Positions 11,418 to 23,212 of a stretch of DNA of 64,000 nt are shown here, piece by piece. This stretch comes from Strigamia acuminata. Lineage: Eukaryota; Arthropoda; Chilopoda; Geophilomorpha; Linotaeniidae. Position 1 is the first letter of the stretch. Each line of letters starts with the position of its first letter. The stretch spans positions 13,137,060 through 13,201,059 of the forward strand of contig OX442314.1 in assembly GCA_949358305.1 (NCBI GenBank), given 5' to 3'. The notes under the pieces are model-generated. The model saw only the letters and a program-made list of their open reading frames with translations. It was not told the DNA's origin and did not search any database. The position numbers were made by a program, and so were the translations under genes.

Positions 11418-13480
11418 TCTTCTACTCTGCTGCGGATTCCTAACGAGGCTAACTTAACCCTAACTACCATTGGCAAGCATGTTTCAACATATTGTGCTCT
11501 AGTTCCTCTCAAACTGTTGGGTAAGTTGGAATTTTTAAACCCTTTTTTCCATTCTCTCGTCATCAAATGTGTGTGATGAAATTAGTTGGTTATGGCGCAA
11601 TCGATCACGCTTCAGAAAAAATTACAAAATTATAAAATATAAATTTTTTTTTTTTTTTTTAGATATAAATTAATTTTTTTTATATTTTTTTTTATAGTTT
11701 TATTTTTGATTTTTATTTGAGATAGCGACGTGTAGTGAGATGACATGCTTTGGAAGTGCGATTGTGCGAAGTTGGTTGATTTGGTTAATATTTGGTATTA
11801 ATATGTGAATTGCATCGATCTGATGTTTACTATTTGAGTAACGTGTTTGGGATGAGATAAGAAAGAGAAATGTATGCCAATTGTATCGATTGTGTCCATT
11901 TGTGATATTTTATTTGAAAACATGGTTCGTGTTAATGCATTGGAAAGGATAAATGGTGAAAATAACTGTCATGGGAAAACCAAGAGCGAGCGATAGGAAA
12001 GCACCGCCTGAATGCGAAGCTCGGCTTTCCAGCAGTACCAACTCTTTTGCACGGAAAGAAAGCGGCGTGGAAAATGAATTGTTTTTTTTTTTTTGTTTTT
12101 TTTTTTTAAGGAGTTTTTCGCATCAATTCTAGATTTGTCTCGAAATATACAAAAGGAAATTTTTCGACCGAAAAGTACACAAAACGTTAAAAATGAGGTC
12201 TCGCTTGATCTCAATTTGCATCCATTTGTTGTGATGAAGATCCGTTAGGTGGTAGGCGACCTCTATTTTCAAAACTAACTTTTTTTTTAAATTAAAAAAA
12301 AATCGTTAAAAAGTTTCTGAAAGAATTCTGAAATTATTTAATATAAAAAAAAAAATTAGAAATTATGCCACGTACACAGTTTAAAGGTCGCAGGATGTAA
12401 CATCCGGAAATAACTAGAGAAAATAAAAAACTCCATCTTTTTTCTGTCATTCTTTTTTTATCTGCTTTAAGGAGAATGGCAAAAGTTTCAATTTTTTGTG
12501 TCATCAATGGCTTAACATCGTGTATGGATCAACAATGTGTGTTCAACAGTGATATTCAACGGAGAAAAAATAAAAAAAAGTGGAGAAATGAGCTTTGAGT
12601 TTGAGAATGACCATATCGTCTTGAAAAACCAATAAAAGGCGGTTTCTTGGTTTTGAATGCAAGTTTAATCACGCTCAAAAATATTAAATATTTATTATTA
12701 CATTTCAAAGCAGTCGTCCAAATCCTTGTATTTCAAGACAAACAGACAAACATCAGCTTACAAGAGTAATAAGTAATTAATGACATATAATTTAAAGTTC
12801 TCTTCAAAGAAATGACATTTTTATACGTGAAAATTGATTTTCTTTTTTAAACGGATTGTTAGGATGTGAAATTAGTTTGTAATTGTAATGTAATTTATGG
12901 TTAATTCGTTAAGCAGAAAACTCGATCAGCTCTCAAGTTTTTAGCGAAGGATGTTTCTATTAAGCGAGTTTGCTTACATTGGACTCGAGTTGAATATTGC
13001 ATAGGGAATGGGATGGGATGGGATGTAGTTTGCTATAGAGAAAGGATAGCGCTCTGTTTAGGTGAAAGATACTCCTGGTTTTGTATAAATAATGAAGCTG
13101 ACGTTGCGAACTTATTGATGCAAAGTGAAGGGAGGCAATTTTCTCGTTCAACCATTCATAACACAATCGACAAGCAGAAGGCGAACCTGATGGGTGGGAA
13201 AAGGGATGCTCGAAGAAAACCATTAGGTAAAGTGAAAGTGGGTATCTAGTAATTGTTCAGCTCGATTTAATCGACAATACACGTGAGTAATGACTGTTTG
13301 GAGAGGTATAATTGTGACAAATTTCCTTTCAATTTTTATCATCATTGCAGTTGATGAGGAGTGTGCGGCTTTCAAATTTATGAGTTCATTATTACAAAAT
13401 AAGTTTTGTTTTTGTAAGAAATATTGGCAGTTATCCTGATAACTTTTTTTAAAAGATAATTTCAAATTGTTTTTTGTTTG
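11418..13480. other. AT-rich DNA, no gene supported
   Basis: Long T and A runs (11647-11700, 12080-12110, 12290-12360) and short chance frames only. I see no repeat structure beyond these. Confidence 0.4.
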
Positions 13481-13520
13481 TCTAGATAGTTGTTGTCAAG
13501 TTAACAGGACCATGAAGGCC

Positions 13521-13560
13521 CAAAAGGCTGGCTTCCTCGAGGAGCCAAGCCTAGCTTTTG
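13521..13560. repeat. 40-bp imperfect palindrome
   Basis: The sequence starts caaaaggctggcttcctcg and folds on the central CCTCGAGG back to agcttttg, with only a few unpaired bases. It sits in a GC-richer patch (13500-13760) that looks like part of an old dispersed repeat, but I cannot assign a class. Confidence 0.55.
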
Positions 13561-13760
13561 TGGCTAGCACCGAATTGAAGGTGGTGGCAGATGTTTTTGG
13601 TATAGAAACAGGACCTTAAATCAGACAAGGATGAGAGACAACTGAGATTCCCAGTAGGTCATCTCATTTAAGTATTGACGAGCTAGGTCCTGTGCGGCTT
13701 AACTTCCGTGTTCTAATGGGAACAGGTGATTAGCATGGGGAGCCATTTACTGCAAAAAAA

Positions 13761-15449
13761 TAATTTATAACTTCAAAAATAGCGGTTTAGACTCAACCAT
13801 AGGCCTTTTGATCCAACGATCATCTTCAGTGGTCAAAATCGGTTTAGTCTGCTTTAAGTCACAATGGTCGTGTTTAACTGCTTTCTGTTTCTAGTGTTTC
13901 TAATTATGTTGCAGTTAAACAGCATTTTAACAAGTTTTATTGTTTAAAAGAAGTATTTTTTTACAATGGTTAAAGTAGATAAAGCGGAGTAAAAGACTTT
14001 TTGCTAGTAGTTACCGTAGGCACTTTTGAAATGTTCTTTAGTTTTGAACTTAATACAATAAATAGTATGTGAAACACGAGAAAAACCTTTAATCTGCATG
14101 ATTTACGCATCTAACTGCAACAATTTGTTCTCCTTCAAGTTGCAGTATGCTCGTAAATTTAAACTGCGCAACATTTTCAGAGGGCCAATTTGAATTTGAA
14201 CATGGTTTCAGCATGTTTAATTTAAAAAAATATATATTAAACGACTTGTGTTGTTTTAACTGATGGCTCAAAACACTCATACAGAGTGGCTTAAATCAGA
14301 TAACCAGTTTATAGGAATTTTTGAATGCGTCTAGTGTATTTAAATGGTTTAAACTTACGCACATTCAGAGCACAGCCTTGAAAGAGGACACATTCTTCCG
14401 CCATGTTTCATTTAATTCTAGCTATATAAAACCAATAGTTTGCTGATTTTTCTTACTCTTACGAACGTCTAATGAGCATGTTTAAGTTTATAATCTTTCG
14501 TGAGATTTAATTAAAAAGAAAAGCGAATTAAACGTGACAAACCATAAGAAACACAAATTACCAAGAAGCAATTCGACCTTGTGGGTCACCATCAGTAGGT
14601 AATTATAACCAGTGTCTACGAGATGTAGATACGAGGTCGAACATGTCGTTAAATTATTTTTCTAATGTTTTGTCATAGATGTGTTTAATTTGCTTTTGTT
14701 TTTAATTAAGTTTCTCACTCGTTGGAACATATATAACGCGCATTAGAAATGCAAAATCTTTATTTTGGCCTCTCCCAGCTGAAATCTCGGCTACATTTGC
14801 ATACGAGTTTATAAATAACGAACTAAGCTGACCATAATCCAGAAGTCTCTGGAAAAATTTCGAACTAATGAACTCATTTAAGCTAAAACACTCATCAACC
14901 ACAAATGAATCGACTTTAATTGGTCGAATGTTACAGTTTGTCGACATTTTGAAATTTGTTTCAGTTAGGTCTAAATTATTTGCAATATAATGAACAAAAG
15001 CTTGCCGATTTCACTGCAGCGTAATTGAAAGTGCTTTACCAATCTGATCTCTCTCGAGGCAAACGAAAGTGGTGGTCAGACAATAAGTATTGTCTTAGGT
15101 ATATTCAGTGACTTGCTTTGCGGGTGACAAGAAGCAAATTTAGTTTTAAGGATTAAGGATCGTGATAAATTAAAGTCAATTAATGCGAGTTAATTAATTT
15201 TTTTTTAAAAATTGGAGGAATGAGGAGATGATAAAGAGGAATGCAGTACAAAATACCGCGCATTTTTAAGAAAGAATTATGGCATATCACATAGGGTTGT
15301 GCAATTGTGCATTGATATTAGTTACATTACAGCACAGCGTATGGAGGAAAATGATACATTAGAATTCAAAGCATAGCTGCTGTAATTGTATAGTTTTATT
15401 GATGGAATGAATGTAAACAATTGTAATTGGTTTCAATTCGTTTGAAGTT
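13761..15449. other. AT-rich DNA with one 81-codon open frame
   Basis: The only frame worth noting is on the minus strand at 14947-14702 (start MSTNCNIRPIKVDSFVVDE, 81 codons). It shows no recognised domain. Its length and composition are compatible with chance, so it is recorded but not called as a gene. Confidence 0.25.
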
Positions 15450-15668
15450 CTAGCTGCTACATATGGCCATTTTTGTTTTATTCAAGTCCACTATCCCATT
15501 ATGTGATGGAGTGGTGGCAGCATCAACAACTGGGAATGGAATAACTACATTTTTACTCACTAATGCTGAGAGATCTATTTCATCTATCTCTTTTTCTTTT
15601 CCTGCTGTTTTTCCCTTGTGGCGGATGCTGGGCCGGACTCTGTGATCTGAATATAGATACCGATCTGA
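15450..15668 (-). other. Open segment resembling a coding fragment
   Basis: Between an upstream in-frame TGA (15669-15671) and a TAG (15450-15452), 72 codons are open on the minus strand. They include the coding-like run IRHKGKTAGKEKEIDEIDL and later VVIPFPVVDAATTPSHNGIV. No start codon precedes this run; the only methionine is near the end. An acceptor-like tattcagatcacag precedes the best part. It could be one exon of an unrecognised gene or a retrocopy fragment. The protein family is not recognised. Confidence 0.25.
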
Positions 15669-15671
15669 TCA

Positions 15672-16470
15672 GCCATTCTCATTGTCCCAGCTGACCTTTA
15701 TGGTCCCTACATCATCACATAGCAATGAAATGTATCACATTATATGATTTTTCGTATTCTCTTTATACTTGCGCTGCAGATTGATATCTGAAGTTGTGAA
15801 TAAAGCGTGTGTTGTTGACCTGTTGGTGTATTGCTCAGATACTGTTTAATTCTTACCTTGTATTTACTTCATCGGAGTGTTTTTTCAATAAATAAATAAA
15901 TAAATACAAACGTCACAAGGTTTTGATTGGATCGGTGTTCCGGTTTGTAAAATTATGGGAAATCTTGTTCCGGTTTGTGTATTTTTTTTTGTGATTTTGT
16001 TATTGTATTAATTTTTTTTTTTTAAATTTTGAAGTGGCTTTCCGGTTCGTGAAATTTTCCATTTCGAGCCCTGGAAATGTGTAGGTAAATCATAGTTTAC
16101 AAAACACATTAATTAATCTTCATCGCGTGAACATAATGATTGGATCCGCTGACTTAAATTTTCATTTGTAGTTTATCGCTAGCCTAATTCAAAATGTATG
16201 GCATTGCAAGATTAAATAATTTATGGCGTTTAGTTCATGAATAAATAACACTTTAAATGAAAGAAATAGAACAATGAACTAATAAATGAATGAATTAAAT
16301 CAAAGCAAATCCGAGGATTGTCAATCGAACACATCATCACAGGACAGGTGTTATTTGTAATGACACTTTCATACAGGACTCCAAACAAACCACAGACAGA
16401 AAACCTTGTACTGCTCGAACAAGTAACATGCCTTGCATGTGGGCTTTCTAAATCGGAAATAATGACTTTT
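15672..16470. other. Intergenic, nothing specific
   Basis: AT-rich sequence with a short AAAT-type microsatellite at 15886-15906. No gene or mobile element is recognised. Confidence 0.4.
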
Positions 16471-16479
16471 CTCGGAAAA

Positions 16480-16605
16480 ATGTAGCCTGGATTTTCGTAT
16501 TAATGACGTTTTTCTACCACAAATGTAACCTGGATTTTCGTAATTATGACGTCTTTTCTACGACAAATGTAGCCTGGATTTTCGTGACAATGACGTCATT
16601 CCTTT
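16480..16605. repeat. 44-bp tandem repeat, about three units
   Basis: Three consecutive units share atgtagcctggattttcgt followed by a variable spacer and atgacgt. Unit lengths are about 43-44 bp. Each unit ends with a cAMP-response-element-like half site (TGACGT). Confidence 0.75.
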
Positions 16606-17955
16606 GTTTGAAAAGAGGTAAAGCATGGAAGGCAGCTTTGAACTCGCCTGTTGCCATTTTACTCCTTTGTTTGTGAAAAGAATGATACTGTGGTAAATAA
16701 TCAACGAAAGGACGAAACGTAAAAATCAATTTGTCGATTTGGTGTTGTATTTCTTTGATTGAAAAATGTTTTCGTTTAAATTTTAGGTTGGAGATGCATG
16801 TTGATACGGCGCTTGTGAATCAATACGAGGTTTAGTTTATTTATTTATTTTTTTAATCAACAAAATTTTTCCGTTTTCTCGTCTACGGCGAGCAGTTTGA
16901 CTTGTGCAGCAATTTTAACATCTGCTGCTTATTTTATAGCTCTATAAAAATCATCTAAAGGAGCAGAACATGAGGTCCCGTGTGTACCAGTTCAATTTAT
17001 ATCAGATCACGAGTTGAGGCCTAGGTGGAATGTCACTAGATGAGATTGAGCTTCAAACTCAAAGCCAATGAGAAAGTAATCTCAATTTTCTTAGTTTTTC
17101 ACTTTAATGAAAACTTCGACTTGAGTATTTTTATGTTTCTTTCTCAGTAATGGTACATTTGACTACTTTTGCAGAGTTTACTTTGCTCTTGATGCTCATA
17201 ATTTATTGAAGTTTCTTCTCATTTAATAACGGTTTTCTTCTTTTGCTGACATTGTGTAGTGAGCTGCAAGAAGGTTTACAATGGTGCTTGCATGCTTTAG
17301 CATTAGCATTTGGTTGGGCGCACAACCCATTACTCTCTGCTTGCATTCGCATGGTGGCGCTGCGTTAGTCTTTTATGATCTATCCTACATCGCACTTTCA
17401 TCATTTATGCGAAAATAAGATGATGGGATGCGTCCTGAAATGCCGGGCACCGCGTGATTGCGTGCTGTCCTTTGGCGGAACCCAATGATGGAGGTTTGGT
17501 CCGTTTGTTATTGTTAATAAGAATTTATTTATTCAGTTGGTTTTTGTATTGATAGAAAAGGTGGTGAATGGCTTGTCTCACAATTACACTGGGTGTTTTC
17601 TGGGTTTTTTTTTTATATCCTTAAAGCCAGGTTCGAATTGTTAGCTGGGATGGGAGAAAAACCTTAGGTTTTTGGAAAGTTCAATTGATAGAAAAGAAGC
17701 AAGTAAATAAGGCTAAAGCTGTCTTAGACTGTAGGTGGGAACCTTTGGCAAGTAAACCTCAAAGAATGGCCACTATTGGTTTTACTGTTTCTTTTTCTTC
17801 TTTACTTTGTTTGTTTTATTTTTATTTTATAGTAAGCCGGACAAATAAGCATGATTTATAGAATTTTTGTCTTGGTTTTTATAAAGATTATTAAATTCGA
17901 CAGATTTTTATTTTAAAAATATTAATATTAATATTATTTGCCCAGAGGATCCACT
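16606..17955. other. AT-rich DNA, no gene supported
   Basis: No open frame or repeat here that I can support. Confidence 0.4.
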
Positions 17956-17957
17956 TA

Positions 17958-18279
17958 CCGTACTGCCTCGATTTAACGCCGGTCGTATCTAAACGCCGGC
18001 TCCTGATTAAGCGCCGGGCAAACTGAGGACGAAATGGCAATAAACGCCGGCCTTAAATGAACGCCGGGTTTGTTTAAACGCCGGGTTGAAACGTTTTTTA
18101 AACGTTTTGAGAGGTCTTTTGGTCGAAACATCGAAGAATAGCTAGCAATGAGTGGCTTTCCAATTTTTTTTTTTCGGGTAGACGCCCGGCGCGAATAATC
18201 GCCGGGCTTTGAATGAACGCCGGGGGGGTCAACTAGAAAAAATGAATAAACGCCCCGGCGTTAAATCGAGGCAGTACGG
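17958..18279. mobile_element. pogo-like MITE with repeated CpG motif
   Basis: A 322-bp element flanked by TA at 17956-17957 and 18280-18281. Its inverted ends begin CCGTACTGCCTCGATTTAAC and match almost perfectly on the right. The interior reiterates a motif close to AAACGCCGG about nine times, in both the left and right thirds, making it a CpG- and GC-rich island in AT-rich DNA. It has no coding capacity. TA duplication plus the CCGT...CTCGA end pattern place it with Tc1/mariner/pogo-type MITEs and relate it to the element at 2204-2603. Confidence 0.85.
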
Positions 18280-18791
18280 TATTCTCATTGGCTGTCTGCT
18301 TTGCCAGTGTTTTGATACAAAGGCGATGATCAGGTGATCATCTCAGCCAATCACAACACACAAAAGGAAATGTGTTTGCCTTAGCAACAAACATGGCTGC
18401 TCAAAGTGAATTAATTGCTAGTTGAAGCGCTCTAATGTGACAAGTGCCTTCTTTCAATAAAATGAGCAAGTTGTCGGGATTCTTACTAGAGTGCTTTAGT
18501 GGAATCTGCTCCCTGTGTCCGTATAATGAACAAGTAATTTGAACTTTTTTTGTTTGTCCGAGGAAGCCAACAGTAATTTGCCAAAATGACCAATGAGAGT
18601 AATGTCATTTAATTAAATTGCTTGTTTGATTAAACTTAATTTTTGGATGTAAATTTCGTACATTTTCTTATCAGTTAATTCAAAAATGGTCGTCGATTTA
18701 GTCTGTTTTCAGTTACAGTGCACAAAATCTGTTTCTCAAATAATTGTCTACAATACATGCACTCAGACTGGTTTGAATTAGATGTACAGAC

Positions 18792-18896
18792 TAGACTTTG
18801 ACCGATATCGATATTTTGCAGTATCGTCGATACCGATAATTGGCAACCGAATATCGGCCGATAGCCGATACCGATACCGGTATCGGTCAAAGTCTA
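18792..18896. mobile_element. 105-bp hAT-type MITE
   Basis: Inverted ends TAGACTTTGACCGAT and ATCGGTCAAAGTCTA bound 105 bp that fold almost entirely on themselves, with repeated cgatacc/ggtatcg motifs. The flanks are a perfect 8-bp direct repeat, GTACAGAC (18784-18791 and 18897-18904), which fits the hAT target pattern nTnnnnAn. Non-coding. Confidence 0.85.
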
Positions 18897-18904
18897 GTAC
18901 AGAC

Positions 18905-21334
18905 TATTGACTTTTTGAATGCAGTTAGTGATCTATTGGTCGGTTCTACAAATTGTATTGGTTGAGTGGACTTCTCAGTTGAGTTAAACTTGTAAATGAT
19001 TATTGATTAGTCCAAAGGTCAATAAAAGTCATGTGATCAGTAAGAGGGATGCACAAGTAGGTGGTGCCAGCCTAATATTCGCTTTTGCAGACTTAACTTT
19101 ATACTTATGTGTAATAAAATGAAGCAAAATTACATAATATGTTCTTTGACAGGCAATAAATTGAAGCAGTCACAAAAGAGACTGCATTTGACAATGGTGG
19201 GAACTGTTTCTGAGCATATCTGAGACATTTTATCGTACCTTGTGGGTGTGTGAAAAAATTACTATGGGACATTGATTTTTATTTTCTGAAGATATCTCGA
19301 AAATTGATTTGGCACGCGAGTTTTCCCATTTGCCAAATAAAAGAAATATGAAATGGAATTAACCCATATTTTAGCGAATTAACATTTAATTTGAGAAAAT
19401 AATGAAATAGCTATTGGATGTGTCTCAATTGAGGTGTGGATTTCTAATCAATAATTAAATGAATTTACACACTAATGGTTTGATGAAGGAATCAAAAATG
19501 CATCTATTAAACATTTTAATCATATCAAAGGTCTAAACTGTATTGTTTAATTGAAATGATGGAAAGGCTACGTTACTGAAATAAATACCCAACAAGAGTC
19601 ACCCATGTGGTTACAAATGAAAATGGAAATGAAGTGGAAACTGTAAAAAATGAAAAAGGAGGACATTTGATGGTTAATTTGGCCTAAGCCTTTAGGATGT
19701 ATCTTATTGATGTGCTTTTAGTGACGTTAAGCACTTTCTGAAAATATTTGGCAATTTTAAGATTAAATCTCCTTTAACCCCTTTTAATCCATTTTAATGC
19801 TTTTAATTGCCACTAAAAATGCCACTAAAAATGAAAAGACCACTTTTTAGTAGCATGCCCTCAAAAACGCAACTTAAGGGCAGTCTGGTCAAACTTGCTG
19901 TTTAGTGGCGTGCTTTTAAAAGTGCATCAATACGGTAGGTTTAGCTTTAAGCGAGGTTACTCAAAGTTGAATGTATGGAAATATAGTTATGGGTATATTT
20001 TGCTTTTAGATTTCAAACTTCGGATTTCGTAAAGTAAAAATGTCGGTCATTTTTGAAAAAAACGAATTAAAAAATTAATTATAAGATTGGAAAGTAGTTT
20101 TTTCTGATGTAGTTTTAGGTCTACTTTTCAATAAATATGTTCATTTAACGATTCAATATAGTTAAAAGTGAGAAAACGCTAATTTATGGTGAAATTTACG
20201 CATTTGCAAATTGAATTGTTTTTGTAAGTCCAGCGCAGGTGTACAAGTTGGAAAAATTATTAATCCTAATTAAAGAAAACATTTTTAATCGAATTTATTT
20301 ATTTATTTATTTTTATTAGAAATTAAGAAAGGTGCATATTAAACCAAATTTTTAATCTTACTTTTAAAAGCACAACAGCTGGCATGCAGTACTAGACATG
20401 CAAACTAACTTATGCGCTGCTGCGAAATTAGAAATTCGTATCTCTTAAAGTTCGAACTCGAATATTTGTATTTAGGGGACTCGCTGTATTAACTAATGCG
20501 TTTAAATAGTCATTTGATATTTTTAATGGACAATGACGGTATTTGAGTAGGTGTCTGATTGCATTATCTGTAATTGTTTGATATTGCTGCACATGGTGCA
20601 AAACGGCTTCGATCAATTGTGAGAATTGTATTGAATGATCTCGTATTGATTTTAGCCAATTTGTTACATTTCAGCTATGTACTACCTGGTGTAGTTGTTA
20701 GGAAATTATAATCAATGTTCCAGCTTTTCAGTGTTCAGAATTAATGATAAATCGTTGAAACTTCTGTCATCACTCGAGACAGATAAATGACAGTTGGTTT
20801 GCGTCTTCACCAGCTAATTAGAACAACATAAAAGTGTATTAGGCAAAGGCCATCGGGTGAAACATCATTCTATAGTTCTGACAGCATTAAGTTCACCATT
20901 TCATTTAATATTCATTACTCACTCTGCTCCCTATTCGCCCTATAGTTCATTTATCTTTGCTTCTGATCAACTATATATATGTCGTTGTTGACCCTAAACA
21001 TCATGTTTTTGTTGCCATCCTCTAAGCCTAATTATATTCTGTGTTTCATGTTACCAAGTAAACAAAGCACACTGATTGATGATCTTTCACAAAGCGTAAA
21101 GGAAAAGTTCAATTTAGATGGGTTTTTTTTTTTTATTTATTTCTTTACTGGGTTTCAATCAATAGGTTAAGCCAACATTGCTGTTGGAAGTTGAGTTGCA
21201 GTTGCGCAAATCATTAGGTGCATTCAAAGTTCTGTTTTTGCCGTTTTTTAAATACAGAATACAGTGTTAGTCTTGGTTAATGTATCTCCTTTTGTATTTA
21301 CCTTGGATTTTAGTGTAACCCATGTTTTATTGTA
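18905..21334. other. AT-rich DNA, no gene supported
   Basis: Only short chance frames. A hAT-like end, taggtgcattcaaag, occurs near 21218 without a visible partner, so it may be a relic of the family seen at 26380 and 56782. Confidence 0.4.
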
Positions 21335-21834
21335 TATTAGAGAGTTTGCGGGATGCATTTTTCCCTTAAAGTTAAACACTATACGGTATAAAAATAGTGT
21401 AAGGGAAAAATGATAAATTAAGTTTTTGCGGGCTGCACTTTTCCCTTATCACTACACTATTTCAGCCAACTACTGACAGTTAGTAATTTTGAGCCTAAAA
21501 ATTTAATTTGTGGGCGTAAATGTGCAAATTTCTGCATAAAATTCCACTATTATGCCTATAAAGTATGGTTTTGGGCCTAAAATTCAATTTTGGGGCTCAC
21601 TTAAAATTTAATCTACGTACCTATGACTGATGTGTTTGATCGGGACAACAAAATAATCGCCATTTGCAATGGGCGGAGCTAACAATATAGTGTTTTCAAT
21701 TCTCATTGACTGCGCTATATTTTAATTTAGTGTTGAAAACGATACACTAAAGATTTTTCCCTTACGATGTGGCACTAAAATAGTGTAACGTATAGAAAAA
21801 TAAGGGAAAAATGCATTCCGCAAACTCTCTAATA
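21335..21834. mobile_element. 500-bp MITE with long inverted ends
   Basis: The ends tattagagagtttgcggg (left) and ccgcaaactctctaata (right) are inverted copies; the inverted match runs about 34 bp with one mismatch. A second copy of the left end (tttttgcgggctgcactttt, about 21424) lies inside, so the left side contains a partial internal duplication. Repeated ttttccctta and cactattt motifs in both orientations fill the flanks. There is no coding sequence. The target duplication is not clear because the tattag ends could be partly duplicated target. Confidence 0.8.
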
Positions 21835-22227
21835 CCCACAGTATCTTTTAATAAAGCAGTTATGTTAAACAAACCAACATGACGCAGAAACCTGGTTTTG
21901 GTTTGCGCAAACAATTTCAAAATGGCTACCACATTAGTTAAATGAGGAAGTCAAACATCAACAAATTAATGATTTCTAACGAAGTGGGTCGTAATTCGTT
22001 GATTGCGTGAAAACAAAGGAATTTTAATTGCCATTTAATTGTGAAACTCAAAAACAAAACGAAACAGACACAAACGAAGTCATCTCACATATATTTTTGT
22101 TTATTTTCTGTTTATAGAACGTTTTAATGACAACTGTGAAATAGGATGTAATGGGAAACGTAACCTTTTGTTTCGACATAGATTTTGTTGACTTATCTTC
22201 TTTCTCTTTTTTTCTATTTATTCACAG
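21835..22227. other. Region just upstream of the neurexin exon
   Basis: Contains a segment at 21918-21985 (caaaatggctacc onward) repeated with a 15-bp insertion at 28375-28455. The right end (22200-22227) is a strong pyrimidine tract ending ttcacag, a good splice acceptor for the next exon, so 5' untranslated exons probably lie further upstream. Confidence 0.5.
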
Positions 22228-22455
22228 ACTTGTTTACCAATAGTGATCGAGCAATGAACTACCTTTGCGAGTCTCTGAGGATGTGAGGAATGATGATGAG
22301 AGGCTTGCGAAATTTTCCGCTCGATAAGAAATTGCACTCTTCTCTGGACCGCCTTGAATCGCTCCATCCGTGTATCCTGGGACACGATCATATGTTTTCC
22401 CCGAGGTGTCTTCGTGACTAATTCCATAATTTGCAAGTTGTGTCGTTTTGAAAAC
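22228..22455 (+). other. Neurexin 5' untranslated part of exon
   Basis: The sequence between the predicted acceptor (AG at 22226-22227) and the preferred start codon. It holds short upstream ATGs, for example one at 22254 that closes after ten codons. Another ATG at 22354 is in frame with the neurexin start and would add 34 residues without a signal-peptide character, so I treat it as untranslated or an alternative start. Confidence 0.5.
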
Positions 22456-23212
22456 ATGGTCCGGGTTCTCGGCAAAAGAATGTTGTTGACATCTTCAGGG
22501 CACGTGCTTCTGGTGTTCGTGCTGCTCCTCGCCCAGCCCACGACTGCGATCTTCGTGCTGGAAGGCTCGCCCACTTCGTACGCGCAGTTCCGCAAATGGC
22601 ACGCGGGACTGAACGGGACCCTGGAGTTCGAATTCAAGACGGAGGACGCGAACGGACTGCTCCTGTACACCGACGACGGCGGCACTTTTGACTTTTTCGA
22701 AGTGAAGTTGGTCGAGGGTGCTCTGCGTCTGCGCTTCAACTTGGGCGGCGGGGCGTCCATTTTGACTGTGGGTCACAATTTGCACGACAACGCCTGGCAT
22801 AAGGTATCGATCGTGCGCGAGTTTGAAGAGACTCGGCTGGTCGTCGACAAGGAATCGCAGTCGCGAGTGTCACGTGGCAGCGAATTTTATTTCGGTAACT
22901 TCACCACTAACAGTTTCGTATACATGGGCGGAATGCCCGGTTGGTACTCTTCGAAATTGACCCAGTTGGCGCTGCCCTCGGTCATATTCGAGCCTCGCTT
23001 TCGAGGCGCCATCCGGAATGTCGTCTATGCCAACGATGAGGGGCCGGCGAGACGTCAAGAAATGATCGAATATAAAGGAGTACGTTTTCAAAAACTAGAT
23101 GTGTGCGAGCATCAGGATCCATGCCAACATGGCGGCATATGCATTTCGACCGACAATGGCGCCATTTGCAATTGCCGGGCAATCGATTTCGAGGGCACTT
23201 TTTGCGAAAAAG
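22456..23212 (+). CDS. Neurexin, first coding exon (LNS1-EGF1)
   Basis: The 252 complete codons encode the N-terminus of an alpha-neurexin, a presynaptic adhesion protein that binds neuroligins and other partners across the synaptic cleft. The start at 22456 has a good context (aaaacATGg) and is followed by a signal peptide with the hydrophobic core HVLLVFVLLLA, ending near residue 31. Residues about 33-205 form a laminin-G/LNS domain (FEFKTEDANGLLLYTDDGG, WHKVSIVRE, FRGAIRNVVY). Residues 217-250 are an EGF domain with all six cysteines (C217, C223, C229, C238, C240, C250). N-glycosylation sequons lie at N53 and N148. The exon ends AAAAG/GTAAGG at 23212/23213 in phase 1, the usual phase after an EGF module. 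The exon is far more GC-rich than its surroundings. The remaining LNS and EGF domains, transmembrane segment and PDZ-binding tail are outside the window. Family assignment is firm; which neurexin paralogue is an inference. Confidence 0.93.

Noticed and set aside
22354-22455. Upstream in-frame ATG for neurexin
   Set aside because: The added 34 residues would place the signal peptide internally; ATG 22456 has a good context and leads directly into the signal peptide.
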